In this document: positions 16,558 to 25,245 of the stretch, piece by piece
Position numbering within the stretch: position 1 is the stretch's first letter
Layout of the letters: each line of letters opens with the position of its first letter
The notes under the pieces: model-generated
What the model was told of the DNA's origin: nothing
The model's input: the letters and a program-made list of their open reading frames with translations, nothing else
Database searches by the model: none
Made by a program: the position numbers and the translations under genes
Assembly (NCBI RefSeq): GCF_017916505.1
Contig: NZ_JAFMSZ010000001.1
Coordinates: 744,001 to 808,000 of the forward strand
From: Naasia sp. SYSU D00057
GTDB taxonomy: Bacteria; Actinomycetota; Actinomycetes; Actinomycetales; Microbacteriaceae
DNA: 64,000 nt
Direction of reading: 5' to 3'

Positions 16558-18414
16558 CTAGAGCGACAGGGTGCTGCGCACCGTGCTCGCAGCCGCCTCA
16601 GGATCCTCCTCGAGGGTTGAGGCGCGAGTGCCCCGAACGTACGCCTTGACGGTCGCGAAGCGCTCGCTGCGAGCGTTCGGCCCGCGCCGGACCACGTATG
16701 GGCCGACGGCGGCGGGAACGATGAACGTCTCCGCATAGTGGATGACGTAGGGAGCGAATGCACCCGTCGGACTCACGATCTCGACCTCGTCGCCCTCCAC
16801 CAGGTTCAGCACGTTGACAGTTCCGTCGGTGTCGTGACGCGCCTCCGCGTCGCCCTCGAACCAGTGACGACGGACCTCGATGAATTCGAGCTCGTGCAGG
16901 CCGGTGCGCTCCTCGAGCACGCCGTTCCCGCTCGCCACAGGCTGCACCCGGTCGAGCAGGTTGCTCTGCACCCACTCGGTGTCCCGATCCCACTGGATGT
17001 TGTTGCCGCCGTGCTCGAGGTGCACCGGCCGGGGGACGCCGTCGAGGCCCACGCGGCCCCAGTCCCAGAGCTTGAAGGTGAAGATGAACGGGGTTGCCGA
17101 GATCTCGAGCACCATCGAGTTGGCCCCGGAGCAGTGGATGGTGCCGGCTGGGATGGCGAAGTGGTCGTGCTTCCGCGCGGGCAGGACGTTCACGTACCGC
17201 TCGGCATCGAAGAGCTCCTCGCCGCGGGATGCGCGCTCGAGTGCCGCCATCATCTCCGCCGGATCGGTCCCGGTCTTGAGGCCCAGGTAGACGACAGCGT
17301 CATCGTCGGCGTCGAGCAGGTAGTAGCTCTCGTCCTGCGTGTAGTGCATTCCGAACGTGCTCTGGATGTAGTCGGTGAGCGGGTGCACCTGGAGCGAGAG
17401 GTTGCCGCCGCCCATCGTGTCGAGGAAGTCGAAGCGGATCGGGAACTCCGCGCCGAAGCGCGCGAACGTCTTCGGCCCGAGCAGCCCGACGGGCTGAGAC
17501 AGGACCAGGTCCATGGCGGGAATCTCCACGATCCGTCCCCCCGCCTCGAGCAGCAGCGAGTTCTCCTCGGGCACACAGTCGAAGCACCACGCGTAGTTGG
17601 GCGCGGACGGGTCGAGGTTCAGCCGATCCTTCATCCACTGGCCTCCCCAGACGCCGGGGTCGAAGAAGGGGACGACCCGCAGCGGGCTCTCCACGGCGGC
17701 CGAGAGCGCGCCGCGGAAGTCCGCGCCGGAGATCATGCCGGCGGCCGATGCGTCGGCGTTGCCGTCGAGCACGAAATCGACACGGTCGAAGAGGCCCCGC
17801 TTGTGCCGGTCGGCGACCCGCCACTCGACGAAGAAGCCGCGCTTGTACTTGCGGAGCACGTCCTCTTCCCCGTTGTCGCACCGCCAGTTGGGGGCGCCGG
17901 CCCGGAGGCGCTGCTGGATCTCCCAGCGGGCCATGTCGACGAGCACCAGAGCATCCGGATGCTCGGCCGCGAGGGCGGCGCCCCAGCCGACCAGCACCAT
18001 CGGGAGGTCGGCGGCGGACACCTCGGTCCGCAACTCGGCCAGCCGGTCCGCGTCGTAGAACTCGTCGAGCGTGGCGTGGCTCAGCACACCGAAGACCCGG
18101 TCGTCCGTGAGGTTGGGCTCGATGCGGCGGTCGATGTCCTCGATCGGCAGGGCGGCCCGATCCTCGACATCCACGATCCGATGCCCGGGCAGTGCCGCGT
18201 GGAGCTCGCCGATGAGCTCCGGCAGCCGCACGCCGGGGTACGTGTCGACCACGATGACCGGCGCGCGGTCGCCTGCCGACCGCCGTTCGGCCAGCTCGGC
18301 CACCGACTGCCACGCTTCGAGTCCCACCAGGATCGCGGCCCCGTCCGGCAGCGGGATGGTGGGCTGCTTGACGTAGGTGGTGGCGCCGTCGCCGGTCCCC
18401 TCGGTCGTCGTCAC
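16558..18414 (-). CDS. Class I mannose-6-phosphate isomerase with unusual N-terminal domain
   Basis: A 618-residue protein. The C-terminal two thirds match type I phosphomannose isomerase: WGGQWMKDRL near 256-265, LQVHPLTDYIQ (341-351, metal-binding Gln/His), the TQDESYYLLDAD element and the IPAGTIHCSGANSM active-site segment. It would interconvert mannose-6-phosphate and fructose-6-phosphate. About 240 N-terminal residues are extra relative to a classical enzyme and have no motif I recognise, though VIVVDTYPGV and LVLVDMARWEIQ suggest an alpha/beta fold. I chose GTG at 18414 because AGGAGC precedes it; the frame is open to 18600 but that part overlaps the operators. It diverges from the sugar-uptake operon and shares its palindromic operators. 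Confidence 0.82.
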   Translation of the reverse strand: MTTTEGTGDGATTYVKQPTIPLPDGAAILVGLEAWQSVAELAERRSAGDRAPVIVVDTYPGVRLPELIGELHAALPGHRIVDVEDRAALPIEDIDRRIEPNLTDDRVFGVLSHATLDEFYDADRLAELRTEVSAADLPMVLVGWGAALAAEHPDALVLVDMARWEIQQRLRAGAPNWRCDNGEEDVLRKYKRGFFVEWRVADRHKRGLFDRVDFVLDGNADASAAGMISGADFRGALSAAVESPLRVVPFFDPGVWGGQWMKDRLNLDPSAPNYAWCFDCVPEENSLLLEAGGRIVEIPAMDLVLSQPVGLLGPKTFARFGAEFPIRFDFLDTMGGGNLSLQVHPLTDYIQSTFGMHYTQDESYYLLDADDDAVVYLGLKTGTDPAEMMAALERASRGEELFDAERYVNVLPARKHDHFAIPAGTIHCSGANSMVLEISATPFIFTFKLWDWGRVGLDGVPRPVHLEHGGNNIQWDRDTEWVQSNLLDRVQPVASGNGVLEERTGLHELEFIEVRRHWFEGDAEARHDTDGTVNVLNLVEGDEVEIVSPTGAFAPYVIHYAETFIVPAAVGPYVVRRGPNARSERFATVKAYVRGTRASTLEEDPEAAASTVRSTLSL

Positions 18415-18553
18415 GGGTGCTCCTGTTCTGTCAGAGCCGCACGGGCTCAGCGGAGGCGCGTCGTCGCGCCTCCCCGAGGCGCCCTTCGGACGCCATTTCC
18501 GCGGCGACTTCGCGAGGCACGGACCGTGTCCGACGCCGCTTTCGCCGCTCCTT

Positions 18554-18569
18554 TTGGTAACGTTACCAC
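18554..18569. promoter_or_regulatory. LacI-type operator O1, perfect palindrome
   Basis: TTGGTAACGTTACCAC has a perfect 14-bp palindromic core with the central CG typical of LacI/GalR operators. It lies between the divergent mannose-6-phosphate isomerase and CUT1 transporter genes. Three related sites occur at the locus, so the LacI protein encoded at 21768-22796 is the likely ligand. Confidence 0.85.
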
Positions 18570-18584
18570 CGCCGAGCGGTTTCG

Positions 18585-18600
18585 GTGTTATCGTTACCAA
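18585..18600. promoter_or_regulatory. LacI-type operator O2, degenerate left half
   Basis: GTGTTATCGTTACCAA keeps the right half-site CGTTACCAA. Its centre is 31 bp from that of O1, close to three helical turns, so cooperative or looped binding on one DNA face is possible. Confidence 0.7.
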
Positions 18601-18677
18601 AACCCGCGATCCGCCGACCCGTCGCCGGATTCGGATACCGGCACCAGCAGTCTTGCAATCGAGGAGGATTCAAGAAG

Positions 18678-19988
18678 ATGAACCGCACGCACGGCATGAC
18701 GAAGCGGTGGAGCACGGCGGCGATCGCCGTCGCACTCGCCGCGACGCTCGCAGGATGTTCCCAAGGCTCGGCGAGCGGAGGCGGCGACTCCGGCGGCTCG
18801 GGCGGCAGCACGACCGTCACCCTCAACGGCGACCGGGCCGACTTCGCCGAGGGCTACTCCCTCGCCGGGGACGCGCTGAAGGACATCACCGGCTTCGGTC
18901 TGGAGGCGCGCGACGTGCCCTCCACTGAGAACTACCAGCAGATCATCCGCTCGTCGCTGCAGACCAGCAGCACGACCGACCTGCTGAAGTGGTGGAACGG
19001 CTACCGGCTCCAGGAGCTCGCGCGCTCGGGCGGCCTCGCCGACATGACCGCCGAGTGGGAGCAGGCCGAGGAGAAGGGCTGGGTCAACCCCGACACCCGC
19101 GACAGCTTCTCCTACGACGGCAAGGTCTACGGGATGCCCATGTACAAGAGCTACTGGGTCATCTTCTACAACAAGAACGTCTTCGAGGAGGCGGGCATCA
19201 CGCCGCCCACGACCTGGGCCGAGTTCGAGGACAACAACGCCAAGCTGAAGGCGGCCGGCGTCACGCCCCTCTTCGCCACGCAGCAGGCCGGCTGGACCTC
19301 GTTCATCTGGTTCGAGGAGATCCTCTCCAAGCTGGACCCGGAGTTCTACGCCGACCTCATGAACGGCGAGGCGAAGTACACCGACCCCACCGCGCAGCAG
19401 GCCATGGAGATCTGGTCCGACATGTACGCCAAGGGGTACTTCACCGCGGCAGACGTGGCGTGGGACAACGAGCCCGCCCTCCTCGCCGAGGGAGCGGTCG
19501 CGCAGGTCCCCATGGGCACCTGGCGCAACGGCACGTTCGCCGGCACCGGCATGACCGACGAGGACTACGGCGCATTCATCCTCCCGCCGTTCGACGAGGG
19601 GACCGACCCGTCGGTGATCGTCGAGTCCGGCGTGATCTCGGTGGCGGAGAAGGCCAAGAACAAGGACGCGGCACTCGAGACGATGGCCAATTGGCTGAAC
19701 CCCGACGTGCAGCAGCCGTGGGTCGACCAGATCAAGGACACCTCGGCGAACCCGGACGTGACCACGAAGGACCCGATCCTGCAGGGCGTCCTCGACGAGG
19801 TGGGCTCCGAGGAGCCGACCGAGCTCGTCCGCTACTGGGAGGCCAGCCCGCCCGCTCTCATCGAGGGCGGCGTGCAGTTCCTCGGCAGCTTCATGGCGAA
19901 CCCGTCGAAGGACAACATCATGCCGACGCTCAAGAAGCTCCAGGCGCTCGCCGACACCGAATGGGCGAACTGGAAGGCCGCCGAGTAG
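18678..19988 (+). CDS. CUT1-type sugar ABC transporter substrate-binding lipoprotein
   Basis: A 436-residue family 1 extracellular solute-binding lipoprotein. The signal peptide ends in LAGC and a Gly/Ser linker follows. YDGKVYGMPMYKSYWVIFYNK and GITPPTTWAEFEDN are classic for sugar-binding proteins. A strong GAGGAGG site precedes ATG 18678. First gene of a three-gene transporter operon behind operators O1 and O2. The context (alpha-mannosidase, mannose enzymes) suggests mannosides or mannose-containing oligosaccharides as ligand. Confidence 0.93.
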   Translation: MNRTHGMTKRWSTAAIAVALAATLAGCSQGSASGGGDSGGSGGSTTVTLNGDRADFAEGYSLAGDALKDITGFGLEARDVPSTENYQQIIRSSLQTSSTTDLLKWWNGYRLQELARSGGLADMTAEWEQAEEKGWVNPDTRDSFSYDGKVYGMPMYKSYWVIFYNKNVFEEAGITPPTTWAEFEDNNAKLKAAGVTPLFATQQAGWTSFIWFEEILSKLDPEFYADLMNGEAKYTDPTAQQAMEIWSDMYAKGYFTAADVAWDNEPALLAEGAVAQVPMGTWRNGTFAGTGMTDEDYGAFILPPFDEGTDPSVIVESGVISVAEKAKNKDAALETMANWLNPDVQQPWVDQIKDTSANPDVTTKDPILQGVLDEVGSEEPTELVRYWEASPPALIEGGVQFLGSFMANPSKDNIMPTLKKLQALADTEWANWKAAE

Positions 19989-20917
19989 TGCAGACCACCG
20001 CGCCAGAGCGCGCCGTCGGGGTGGGAGGCGCCGCCTCCCTCCCCGGCGGGGGCACCTCGCGCCCCACCCGGGACCGCCTGAGCGCGATCCCGTTCCTGAC
20101 CCCGGGGGTGGCCCTCGTCGGCCTGCTCCTGCTCGTCCCCTTCGTCGCCACCGTCTATCAGAGCCTGACGCGCGACAACGGCTTCGTCTCCTCCTTCATC
20201 GGGCTCGAGAACTACGGGCGCCTGCTCCGCGACCCCACTTTCGGGCAGTCGCTGCTCAACACCCTGATGTGGACGATCGGCACGCTGATCCTCCCCGTGG
20301 GCATCGGCCTGCTCGTCGCCGTGTGCACCAACTCGATGCCGGGCGGCCGGTGGATCCGCTACGCCTTCGTGCTCCCCTACGCGCTCTCCGGCACGGCCAC
20401 CGCCGTCATCTGGGGCTTCATCCTGCGCTCCGACGGCGCCCTCAACCAGGCGATCGCCTTCTTCGGAGCGACCCCGCCCGCGTCCGGGTGGCTGCTCGAG
20501 TGGCCGACCAACACCATCGTGATGATCCTCGCGAGCACGTGGCAGGCCACGGGCGTCACGGTGATCCTGTTCATGGTCGGACTCCAGGCCGTCCCGCCGG
20601 AGACCGTCGAGGCCGGCTCGATGGACGGCGCGTCCGGACTCCGACTCTTCTGGCACATCGTGCTGCCGCAGCTGCGGCCCGTCACGATCGTCGTCATCGG
20701 CATGTCGATCGCCAACAGCCTTCGCGTTTTCGACCTGATCTGGCTGCTCACGAAGGGCGGCCCCGGCGCCGTCTCCGAGACCCTCGCCGTCACCATGTAC
20801 CGGCAGACCTTCATCATCAGCGACTACGGCTTCGGCGCCGCGGTCGCCGTCGTGCTCTCGATCATCGTCGTCGGCGCGTCCTGGGTCTACCTCCGCCAGC
20901 AGCTCAAGAGGACCTGA
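19988..20917 (+). CDS. Sugar ABC transporter permease (MalF type)
   Basis: A 309-residue membrane protein of the CUT1 permease family. The EAA loop is EAGSMDGASGLRLFWHIVLPQLRP. The GTG start overlaps the TAG stop of the binding protein by one base (TAGTG), giving translational coupling. It pairs with the MalG-type permease just downstream. Confidence 0.92.
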   Translation: MQTTAPERAVGVGGAASLPGGGTSRPTRDRLSAIPFLTPGVALVGLLLLVPFVATVYQSLTRDNGFVSSFIGLENYGRLLRDPTFGQSLLNTLMWTIGTLILPVGIGLLVAVCTNSMPGGRWIRYAFVLPYALSGTATAVIWGFILRSDGALNQAIAFFGATPPASGWLLEWPTNTIVMILASTWQATGVTVILFMVGLQAVPPETVEAGSMDGASGLRLFWHIVLPQLRPVTIVVIGMSIANSLRVFDLIWLLTKGGPGAVSETLAVTMYRQTFIISDYGFGAAVAVVLSIIVVGASWVYLRQQLKRT

Positions 20918-20919
20918 CC

Positions 20920-21732
20920 ATGATCGGCAAGGGAATCCGCAACACGGTCGTGATCGGCTTCGCGCTGCTCTGGCTGATCCCCATCTACCTGCTCATCGTG
21001 AACTCGCTCGTGCCCGTCGGAGACTATTCGGGCGCTCCGTCCTGGATCCCCACCCGCTTCGGCTTCTTCGACAACCTGGCGATCGCGTGGAACCAGTCGG
21101 GACTCGGCGCGGGGATGCTCAACAGCCTCCTGTACTCGACCGCGTCCGCCGCCATCGCGGTGCTCGCCGCAGGGCTGGCCGGCTTCGCCGTCGTCGTCAT
21201 GCCCACTCGACGGCCGACGCTGTGGTTCTGGCTCATCTACCTGGGGACGCTGCTGCCGCTCCAGATCTTCCTTGCGCCGCTGTTCAAGGCGTACGTGGCG
21301 ACGAGCCTCTACGACACGAACCTCGGCATGATCCTCATCTACTCGGCGATCTGCGTGCCGTTCGCGTTCTTCATCGTCCGCAACTACCTGACCACGCTGC
21401 CGCCGGAGATCACCGAGGCGGCGAAGCTCGACGGCGCCGGCTGGTGGCGCCTGTTCTTCCGCATCCACTTCCCGCTCATCCGGTCCTCGCTCTTCGCGGC
21501 GTTCATCTTCCAGTTCACCTGGGTCTGGAACGACCTGCTGTTCGGCATCACGCTGACCACCAGCCCGGACCGCAGGCCGGTGATGGCCGCATTGGCGGAG
21601 ATCAACGGAGGCTTCTCGAGCCTCGGACCGCCGGTCGTGCTCGCGGCGGCGATCGCGGTCTCGCTGCCGACGATCGTGCTGTTCCTCGCCTGCCAGCGGT
21701 TCTTCGTGTCGAGCCTGCGCGCCGTCGGCTGA
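20920..21732 (+). CDS. Sugar ABC transporter permease (MalG type)
   Basis: A 270-residue membrane protein of the CUT1 permease family, with the EAA loop EAAKLDGAGWWRLFFRIHFPLI. It starts two bases after the MalF-type stop. No ATP-binding subunit gene follows. Gram-positive CUT1 systems often borrow a shared MsmX-type ATPase encoded elsewhere, and I infer that here. Confidence 0.92.
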   Translation: MIGKGIRNTVVIGFALLWLIPIYLLIVNSLVPVGDYSGAPSWIPTRFGFFDNLAIAWNQSGLGAGMLNSLLYSTASAAIAVLAAGLAGFAVVVMPTRRPTLWFWLIYLGTLLPLQIFLAPLFKAYVATSLYDTNLGMILIYSAICVPFAFFIVRNYLTTLPPEITEAAKLDGAGWWRLFFRIHFPLIRSSLFAAFIFQFTWVWNDLLFGITLTTSPDRRPVMAALAEINGGFSSLGPPVVLAAAIAVSLPTIVLFLACQRFFVSSLRAVG

Positions 21733-21767
21733 CCCCGGCGTCCTCGAGCCGAGGCCGGCTGCTCGGA

Positions 21768-22796
21768 CTACTCCGGCAGCCGGCCGACGCTGACGGGCAG
21801 CTCGACGAGCTGCGGAGGGCTGTCGGCGGCGGGCCCGTCGAGCCGCTCGAGGAGCATCCGCGCGGCCTCGGCGCCGAGGGCCCGAGGGTCATGAGACACG
21901 ATCAGCAGAGGGACCTGCATCAGGTCGGCGAGCTCGACGTCGTCGAACCCGACGAGCGTTGGCGTGACGGGCAGTGCGCCGGCACGCTGTCGGGCACCGA
22001 TGGCGTGCAGCGCTCCGATCGTGTTCCGGTTGTTCGCGCTGAACACGGCGGTCGGCGGGTCGGCGAGGTCGAGAAGACGCTCCATGGCGATCCGCGCGGC
22101 ATGGACGTCCTGCTGGCCGCGAAGGACCAGCTCCGGGTCCACTGCGAGGCCCGCCTCGGTGAGCGCACGCGAATAGCCGTCGAACCGGCGGGATGCCGTG
22201 GACACGGACACCGCGTTGCCGAGGAACGCGATGCGCCGATGGCCCGCGTCGATGGTGCGCTTGGTGGCCTCGTAGGCGCCGTTCACGTCGTCGAGGAGGA
22301 CGGTGTCCGCTTCGAGCCCCTCGACAGCTCGCGAGGCGAGGACCACCGGGATCTGACCGAGCCGGGCCGGCTGCAGGTGCTCCGCTCCCCCGCCGGTCGG
22401 CACCACGATGAGGCCCTCGACCTGCCGTCCCACGAAGTCGGCGACGAGCTGTGTTTCGCGGCCGAGGTCCTCGCCGGAGTTGCCGAGCACCATCCGGCGG
22501 CCGTGCTGCGCGACGACCTCCTCGACGCCGAGGGCGAACTGCCCGTAGTACGGGTTCGCGAGGTTCGTGATGGCCACCCCGATGAGCCCCGACGAGTGGC
22601 CGGGACGGATGCTGCGCGCGTTCTCGTTGCGGTGGTACCCGAGCGCCGCGACAGCGTCCAGCACGCGCTGCTGCACCTCGGCCCGCACGTTCTTGCCGCC
22701 GGACAGTGTCCGGGACACGGTCATCGGGCTCACGCCGGCGAGCTGGGCCACCTCACGGACGGTCGGCGCAGGTGCCGACGGGGAATCGTTCGACAT
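21768..22796 (-). CDS. LacI-family transcriptional regulator
   Basis: A 342-residue repressor-type protein. The N-terminal helix-turn-helix is TVREVAQLAGVSPMTVSRTLSG and the hinge region ENARSIRPGHSSGLIGV. The rest is a periplasmic-binding-like effector domain (VGFDDVELADLMQVPLLIV). It is transcribed towards the CUT1 operon end and away from the AGE/ROK/GH38 genes. Operator O3 lies in its own upstream region, so autoregulation is likely. The four operators nearby define its probable local regulon. The inducer is inferred to be a mannoside or mannose derivative. Confidence 0.93.
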   Translation of the reverse strand: MSNDSPSAPAPTVREVAQLAGVSPMTVSRTLSGGKNVRAEVQQRVLDAVAALGYHRNENARSIRPGHSSGLIGVAITNLANPYYGQFALGVEEVVAQHGRRMVLGNSGEDLGRETQLVADFVGRQVEGLIVVPTGGGAEHLQPARLGQIPVVLASRAVEGLEADTVLLDDVNGAYEATKRTIDAGHRRIAFLGNAVSVSTASRRFDGYSRALTEAGLAVDPELVLRGQQDVHAARIAMERLLDLADPPTAVFSANNRNTIGALHAIGARQRAGALPVTPTLVGFDDVELADLMQVPLLIVSHDPRALGAEAARMLLERLDGPAADSPPQLVELPVSVGRLPE

Positions 22797-22891
22797 CGGA
22801 TCCTGCTTCCTGCTCCATCAACCTGCGGTCTGATTTTCGCGCACTGAGCCGCCACCAGCGACGGGTGGCGCTCGGGGCGTCTCCTTGTGCG

Positions 22892-22907
22892 ATGGTATCG
22901 TTACCAA
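22892..22907. promoter_or_regulatory. LacI-type operator O3
   Basis: ATGGTATCGTTACCAA matches the locus consensus with one core mismatch. It lies between the divergent LacI gene and the AGE-family gene, 25 bases before the latter's ATG, so it can control both. Confidence 0.82.
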
Positions 22908-22931
22908 ACTCGACGAGGACCACTGGAGACA

Positions 22932-24230
22932 ATGACCGTCACCTTCGGACGCGACGACAACTCGGCGCCGCCCTTCCCCGCACTTGCCGGCGATCCCGAC
23001 TCTCCGGCGCACTTCGCCGCTCTGGCCGCGGAGGAGGCGCGCCTGCTCGCCTTCTTCTCGACGGGGGACGACGAGAGTCGCTTCCTCTGGCGGGATCTGC
23101 GCGGGCAACCCGATCCGGACCGCCCTGAGCAGCTGTACGCCGCGGCCCGGCTCGTGCACTGCTTCAGCGTCGAGCACCTGCTCGGGCACCCTTACGCGGG
23201 CCGCTGGGCAGAGCAGGGCGCGCACCGGCTGCTGACGCGGTTCGCGGACCGGGAGTTCGGCGGCTTCGTCGCGTCCGTCGCGCTCGATGGCACCGTCACG
23301 TCCGACACGAAGGAGACCTACGGGCACGCCTTCGCTCTGCTCGCCGGCGTCAGCGCGAAGAAGGCGGGCATCGCGGGAGGGAACGAGCTGTTCTCCGCCG
23401 CTGGACGAGCCATCGATGACCACCTCTGGGATGAGCGCCACTCCGCCGCCATCGAGTCCTGCTCGCGGGACTGGAGCACCGCCGAGCGATATCGGGGCCA
23501 GAACGGGAACATGCACCTCACCGAGGCCTACCTGGCGGCGTACGAAGCCACCCGCGAGCCGAAGTTCCTCGAGCGAGCCGAGGCGATCGCTGAGCGCCTT
23601 GTCCGGGGCGGCGCCGGGGAGGCCGGATGGCGTATCCCGGAGCACTACCGCGAGGACTGGACGGTGGACCGGGACTACGCGGCCGATCGCCCGGACGACC
23701 CGTTCCGGCCGTACGGCACTCTCGTCGGGCACTCCCTGGAATGGGCGCGCCTCCTTCTGCAGTTGGGAGCGCTGCGGCCGGGCGCACGATCCTGGACCAC
23801 GGACGCGGCTGAGGCCCTCTTCGCGCGTGGCATCGCCGACGGCTGGGACGAGGAGCGGGGCGGTTTCGCCTACAGCGTCGATTTCGACGGCGGCGTCGTC
23901 AACGCGTCCCGCATGCACTGGACCATCGCGGAGGCCATCGGCGCAGCGCTCTGGCTGTACCGCATCACCGGGAACGGGGTCTACCGCGACCGGTACTCGG
24001 AGTTCTGGGACTACGCGGAACGCCTCGTCCTCGACCGCCACCAGGGATCCTGGTGGCACGAGCTCGACGCCGAGAACCGGCCGTCCACCGTCACCTGGGA
24101 CGGCAAACCCGACCTCTACCACGCCTGGCAGGCGACCCTCTACGCGCGCGTGCACGGCGACCGCGGCCTCGCCGACGCGGCCGCCTCCGGCGGCATCACG
24201 CCGCTGCAGCAGGGGACGGAGATCCGATGA
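22932..24230 (+). CDS. AGE-family epimerase/isomerase (mannose isomerase-like)
   Basis: A 432-residue (alpha/alpha)6-barrel protein of the N-acylglucosamine 2-epimerase family. Landmarks are ETYGHAFALLAGVSA, RGQNGNMHLTEAYLAAYEAT, PYGTLVGHSLEWARLLL, SRMHWTIAEAIGAALWLYR and GKPDLYHAWQATLYAR, the histidine-containing helices of this family. By length and context it probably interconverts mannose and fructose or epimerises mannose at C2, rather than acting on N-acylated sugars. GGAGA lies close to ATG 22932. It overlaps the kinase gene by 4 bases. Confidence 0.85.
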   Translation: MTVTFGRDDNSAPPFPALAGDPDSPAHFAALAAEEARLLAFFSTGDDESRFLWRDLRGQPDPDRPEQLYAAARLVHCFSVEHLLGHPYAGRWAEQGAHRLLTRFADREFGGFVASVALDGTVTSDTKETYGHAFALLAGVSAKKAGIAGGNELFSAAGRAIDDHLWDERHSAAIESCSRDWSTAERYRGQNGNMHLTEAYLAAYEATREPKFLERAEAIAERLVRGGAGEAGWRIPEHYREDWTVDRDYAADRPDDPFRPYGTLVGHSLEWARLLLQLGALRPGARSWTTDAAEALFARGIADGWDEERGGFAYSVDFDGGVVNASRMHWTIAEAIGAALWLYRITGNGVYRDRYSEFWDYAERLVLDRHQGSWWHELDAENRPSTVTWDGKPDLYHAWQATLYARVHGDRGLADAAASGGITPLQQGTEIR

Positions 24231-25150
24231 GCACGAACGACGTGAACGGGCTCATCCCCGTGCTCGAGATAGGCGGCACCCACCTCACCGCCGCGGTGGT
24301 GGACCCCGACGGCTGGCAGGTGGTGCAGGACACCACGAACCGGCTGGCTTTCGACGGCCGCCGGGATGCCGACGCCCTGATCGCCGACATGGCGCGCGCG
24401 GCCGCCACACTGGGGGGCCGGCACGGCGCGGACTGGGCGGTCGCGACTCCCGGTCCGTTCGACTACGAGGCCGGCATCGGCCGCTTCGAGGACGTGGGCA
24501 AGTTCGACAGCCTCCGGGGCGTCGACGTCCGCGAACGGCTGAGAGCTGCCATCTCCCCTCGGCCGGCGTCGATCCGGTTCGTCAACGACGCCGACGCCTT
24601 CGGCCTCGGCGAGTACGCGGGAGGGGCGGCGGCGGGAGCACACCGTGCGGTCTGCATCACCCTCGGCACCGGGATCGGCTCCGCCTTCCTCGCGGAGGGC
24701 GAGCCGGTCAACGCGGGCCTTGAGGTTCCCCCGGACGGCAGCGCCCACCTGCTCGTCTATCGGGGACGGCCGCTCGAGGAGACCGTCTCCCGGCGCGCCA
24801 TCGTGACGGCGTACGGCGAGGCCGCCGGGATTCCCGTCGAGCAGGTGCCCGACGTCCACATCCTCGCCGAGCGCAGCCGGTCCGGCGACGAAGTCGCGCA
24901 GCGGGTCCTCGCCGCCGCGTTCGAGCACCTCGGCCGCGGGCTCGCCGAGTCGGTCGACCGATTCCGCCCCGACGTGCTCGTGATCGGAGGCTCGATGTCG
25001 CGCTCCTGGGACATCGTCGAGCCGGCCCTCCGGCGGGGACTCGCCGAGGCGGCGCCGCGGCTCGGGTCGCTCCCCCTTCGCCAGGCCCTGCGCCTCGATG
25101 ACGCCGCGCTCATCGGCGCCGCTGTCTGGTCCCGCCGGCCCTCACCCTGA
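24227..25150 (+). CDS. ROK-family sugar kinase
   Basis: A 307-residue ROK kinase without a DNA-binding domain, so an enzyme rather than a repressor. The phosphate loop is EIGGTHLTAAVV and the catalytic Asp lies in FVNDADAFGLGEY; CITLGTGIGSAFL and VLVIGGSMSRS follow. The usual Cys-rich zinc motif (CxCGxxGC) is absent: the corresponding segment reads GSAHLLVYRGRPLEETVSRRAI. It probably phosphorylates mannose or a related hexose released by the alpha-mannosidase, feeding the mannose-6-phosphate isomerase. Start codon ATGA overlaps the end of the AGE gene. Confidence 0.85.
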   Translation: MSTNDVNGLIPVLEIGGTHLTAAVVDPDGWQVVQDTTNRLAFDGRRDADALIADMARAAATLGGRHGADWAVATPGPFDYEAGIGRFEDVGKFDSLRGVDVRERLRAAISPRPASIRFVNDADAFGLGEYAGGAAAGAHRAVCITLGTGIGSAFLAEGEPVNAGLEVPPDGSAHLLVYRGRPLEETVSRRAIVTAYGEAAGIPVEQVPDVHILAERSRSGDEVAQRVLAAAFEHLGRGLAESVDRFRPDVLVIGGSMSRSWDIVEPALRRGLAEAAPRLGSLPLRQALRLDDAALIGAAVWSRRPSP

Positions 25151-25188
25151 CCCTTCTCGCCGGGTGCCGTCGCGCTCCCGGGACCGTG

Positions 25189-25204
25189 TTGGTAACGTTA
25201 CCAG
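25189..25204. promoter_or_regulatory. LacI-type operator O4, perfect core
   Basis: TTGGTAACGTTACCAG repeats the O1 core exactly. It lies 41 bases before the alpha-mannosidase ATG and after the ROK gene stop, so the GH38 gene has its own regulated promoter. Confidence 0.85.
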
Positions 25205-25245
25205 TGACCGTCGTCGCATCGCCCGCAGATCAATGGAGACACTGC

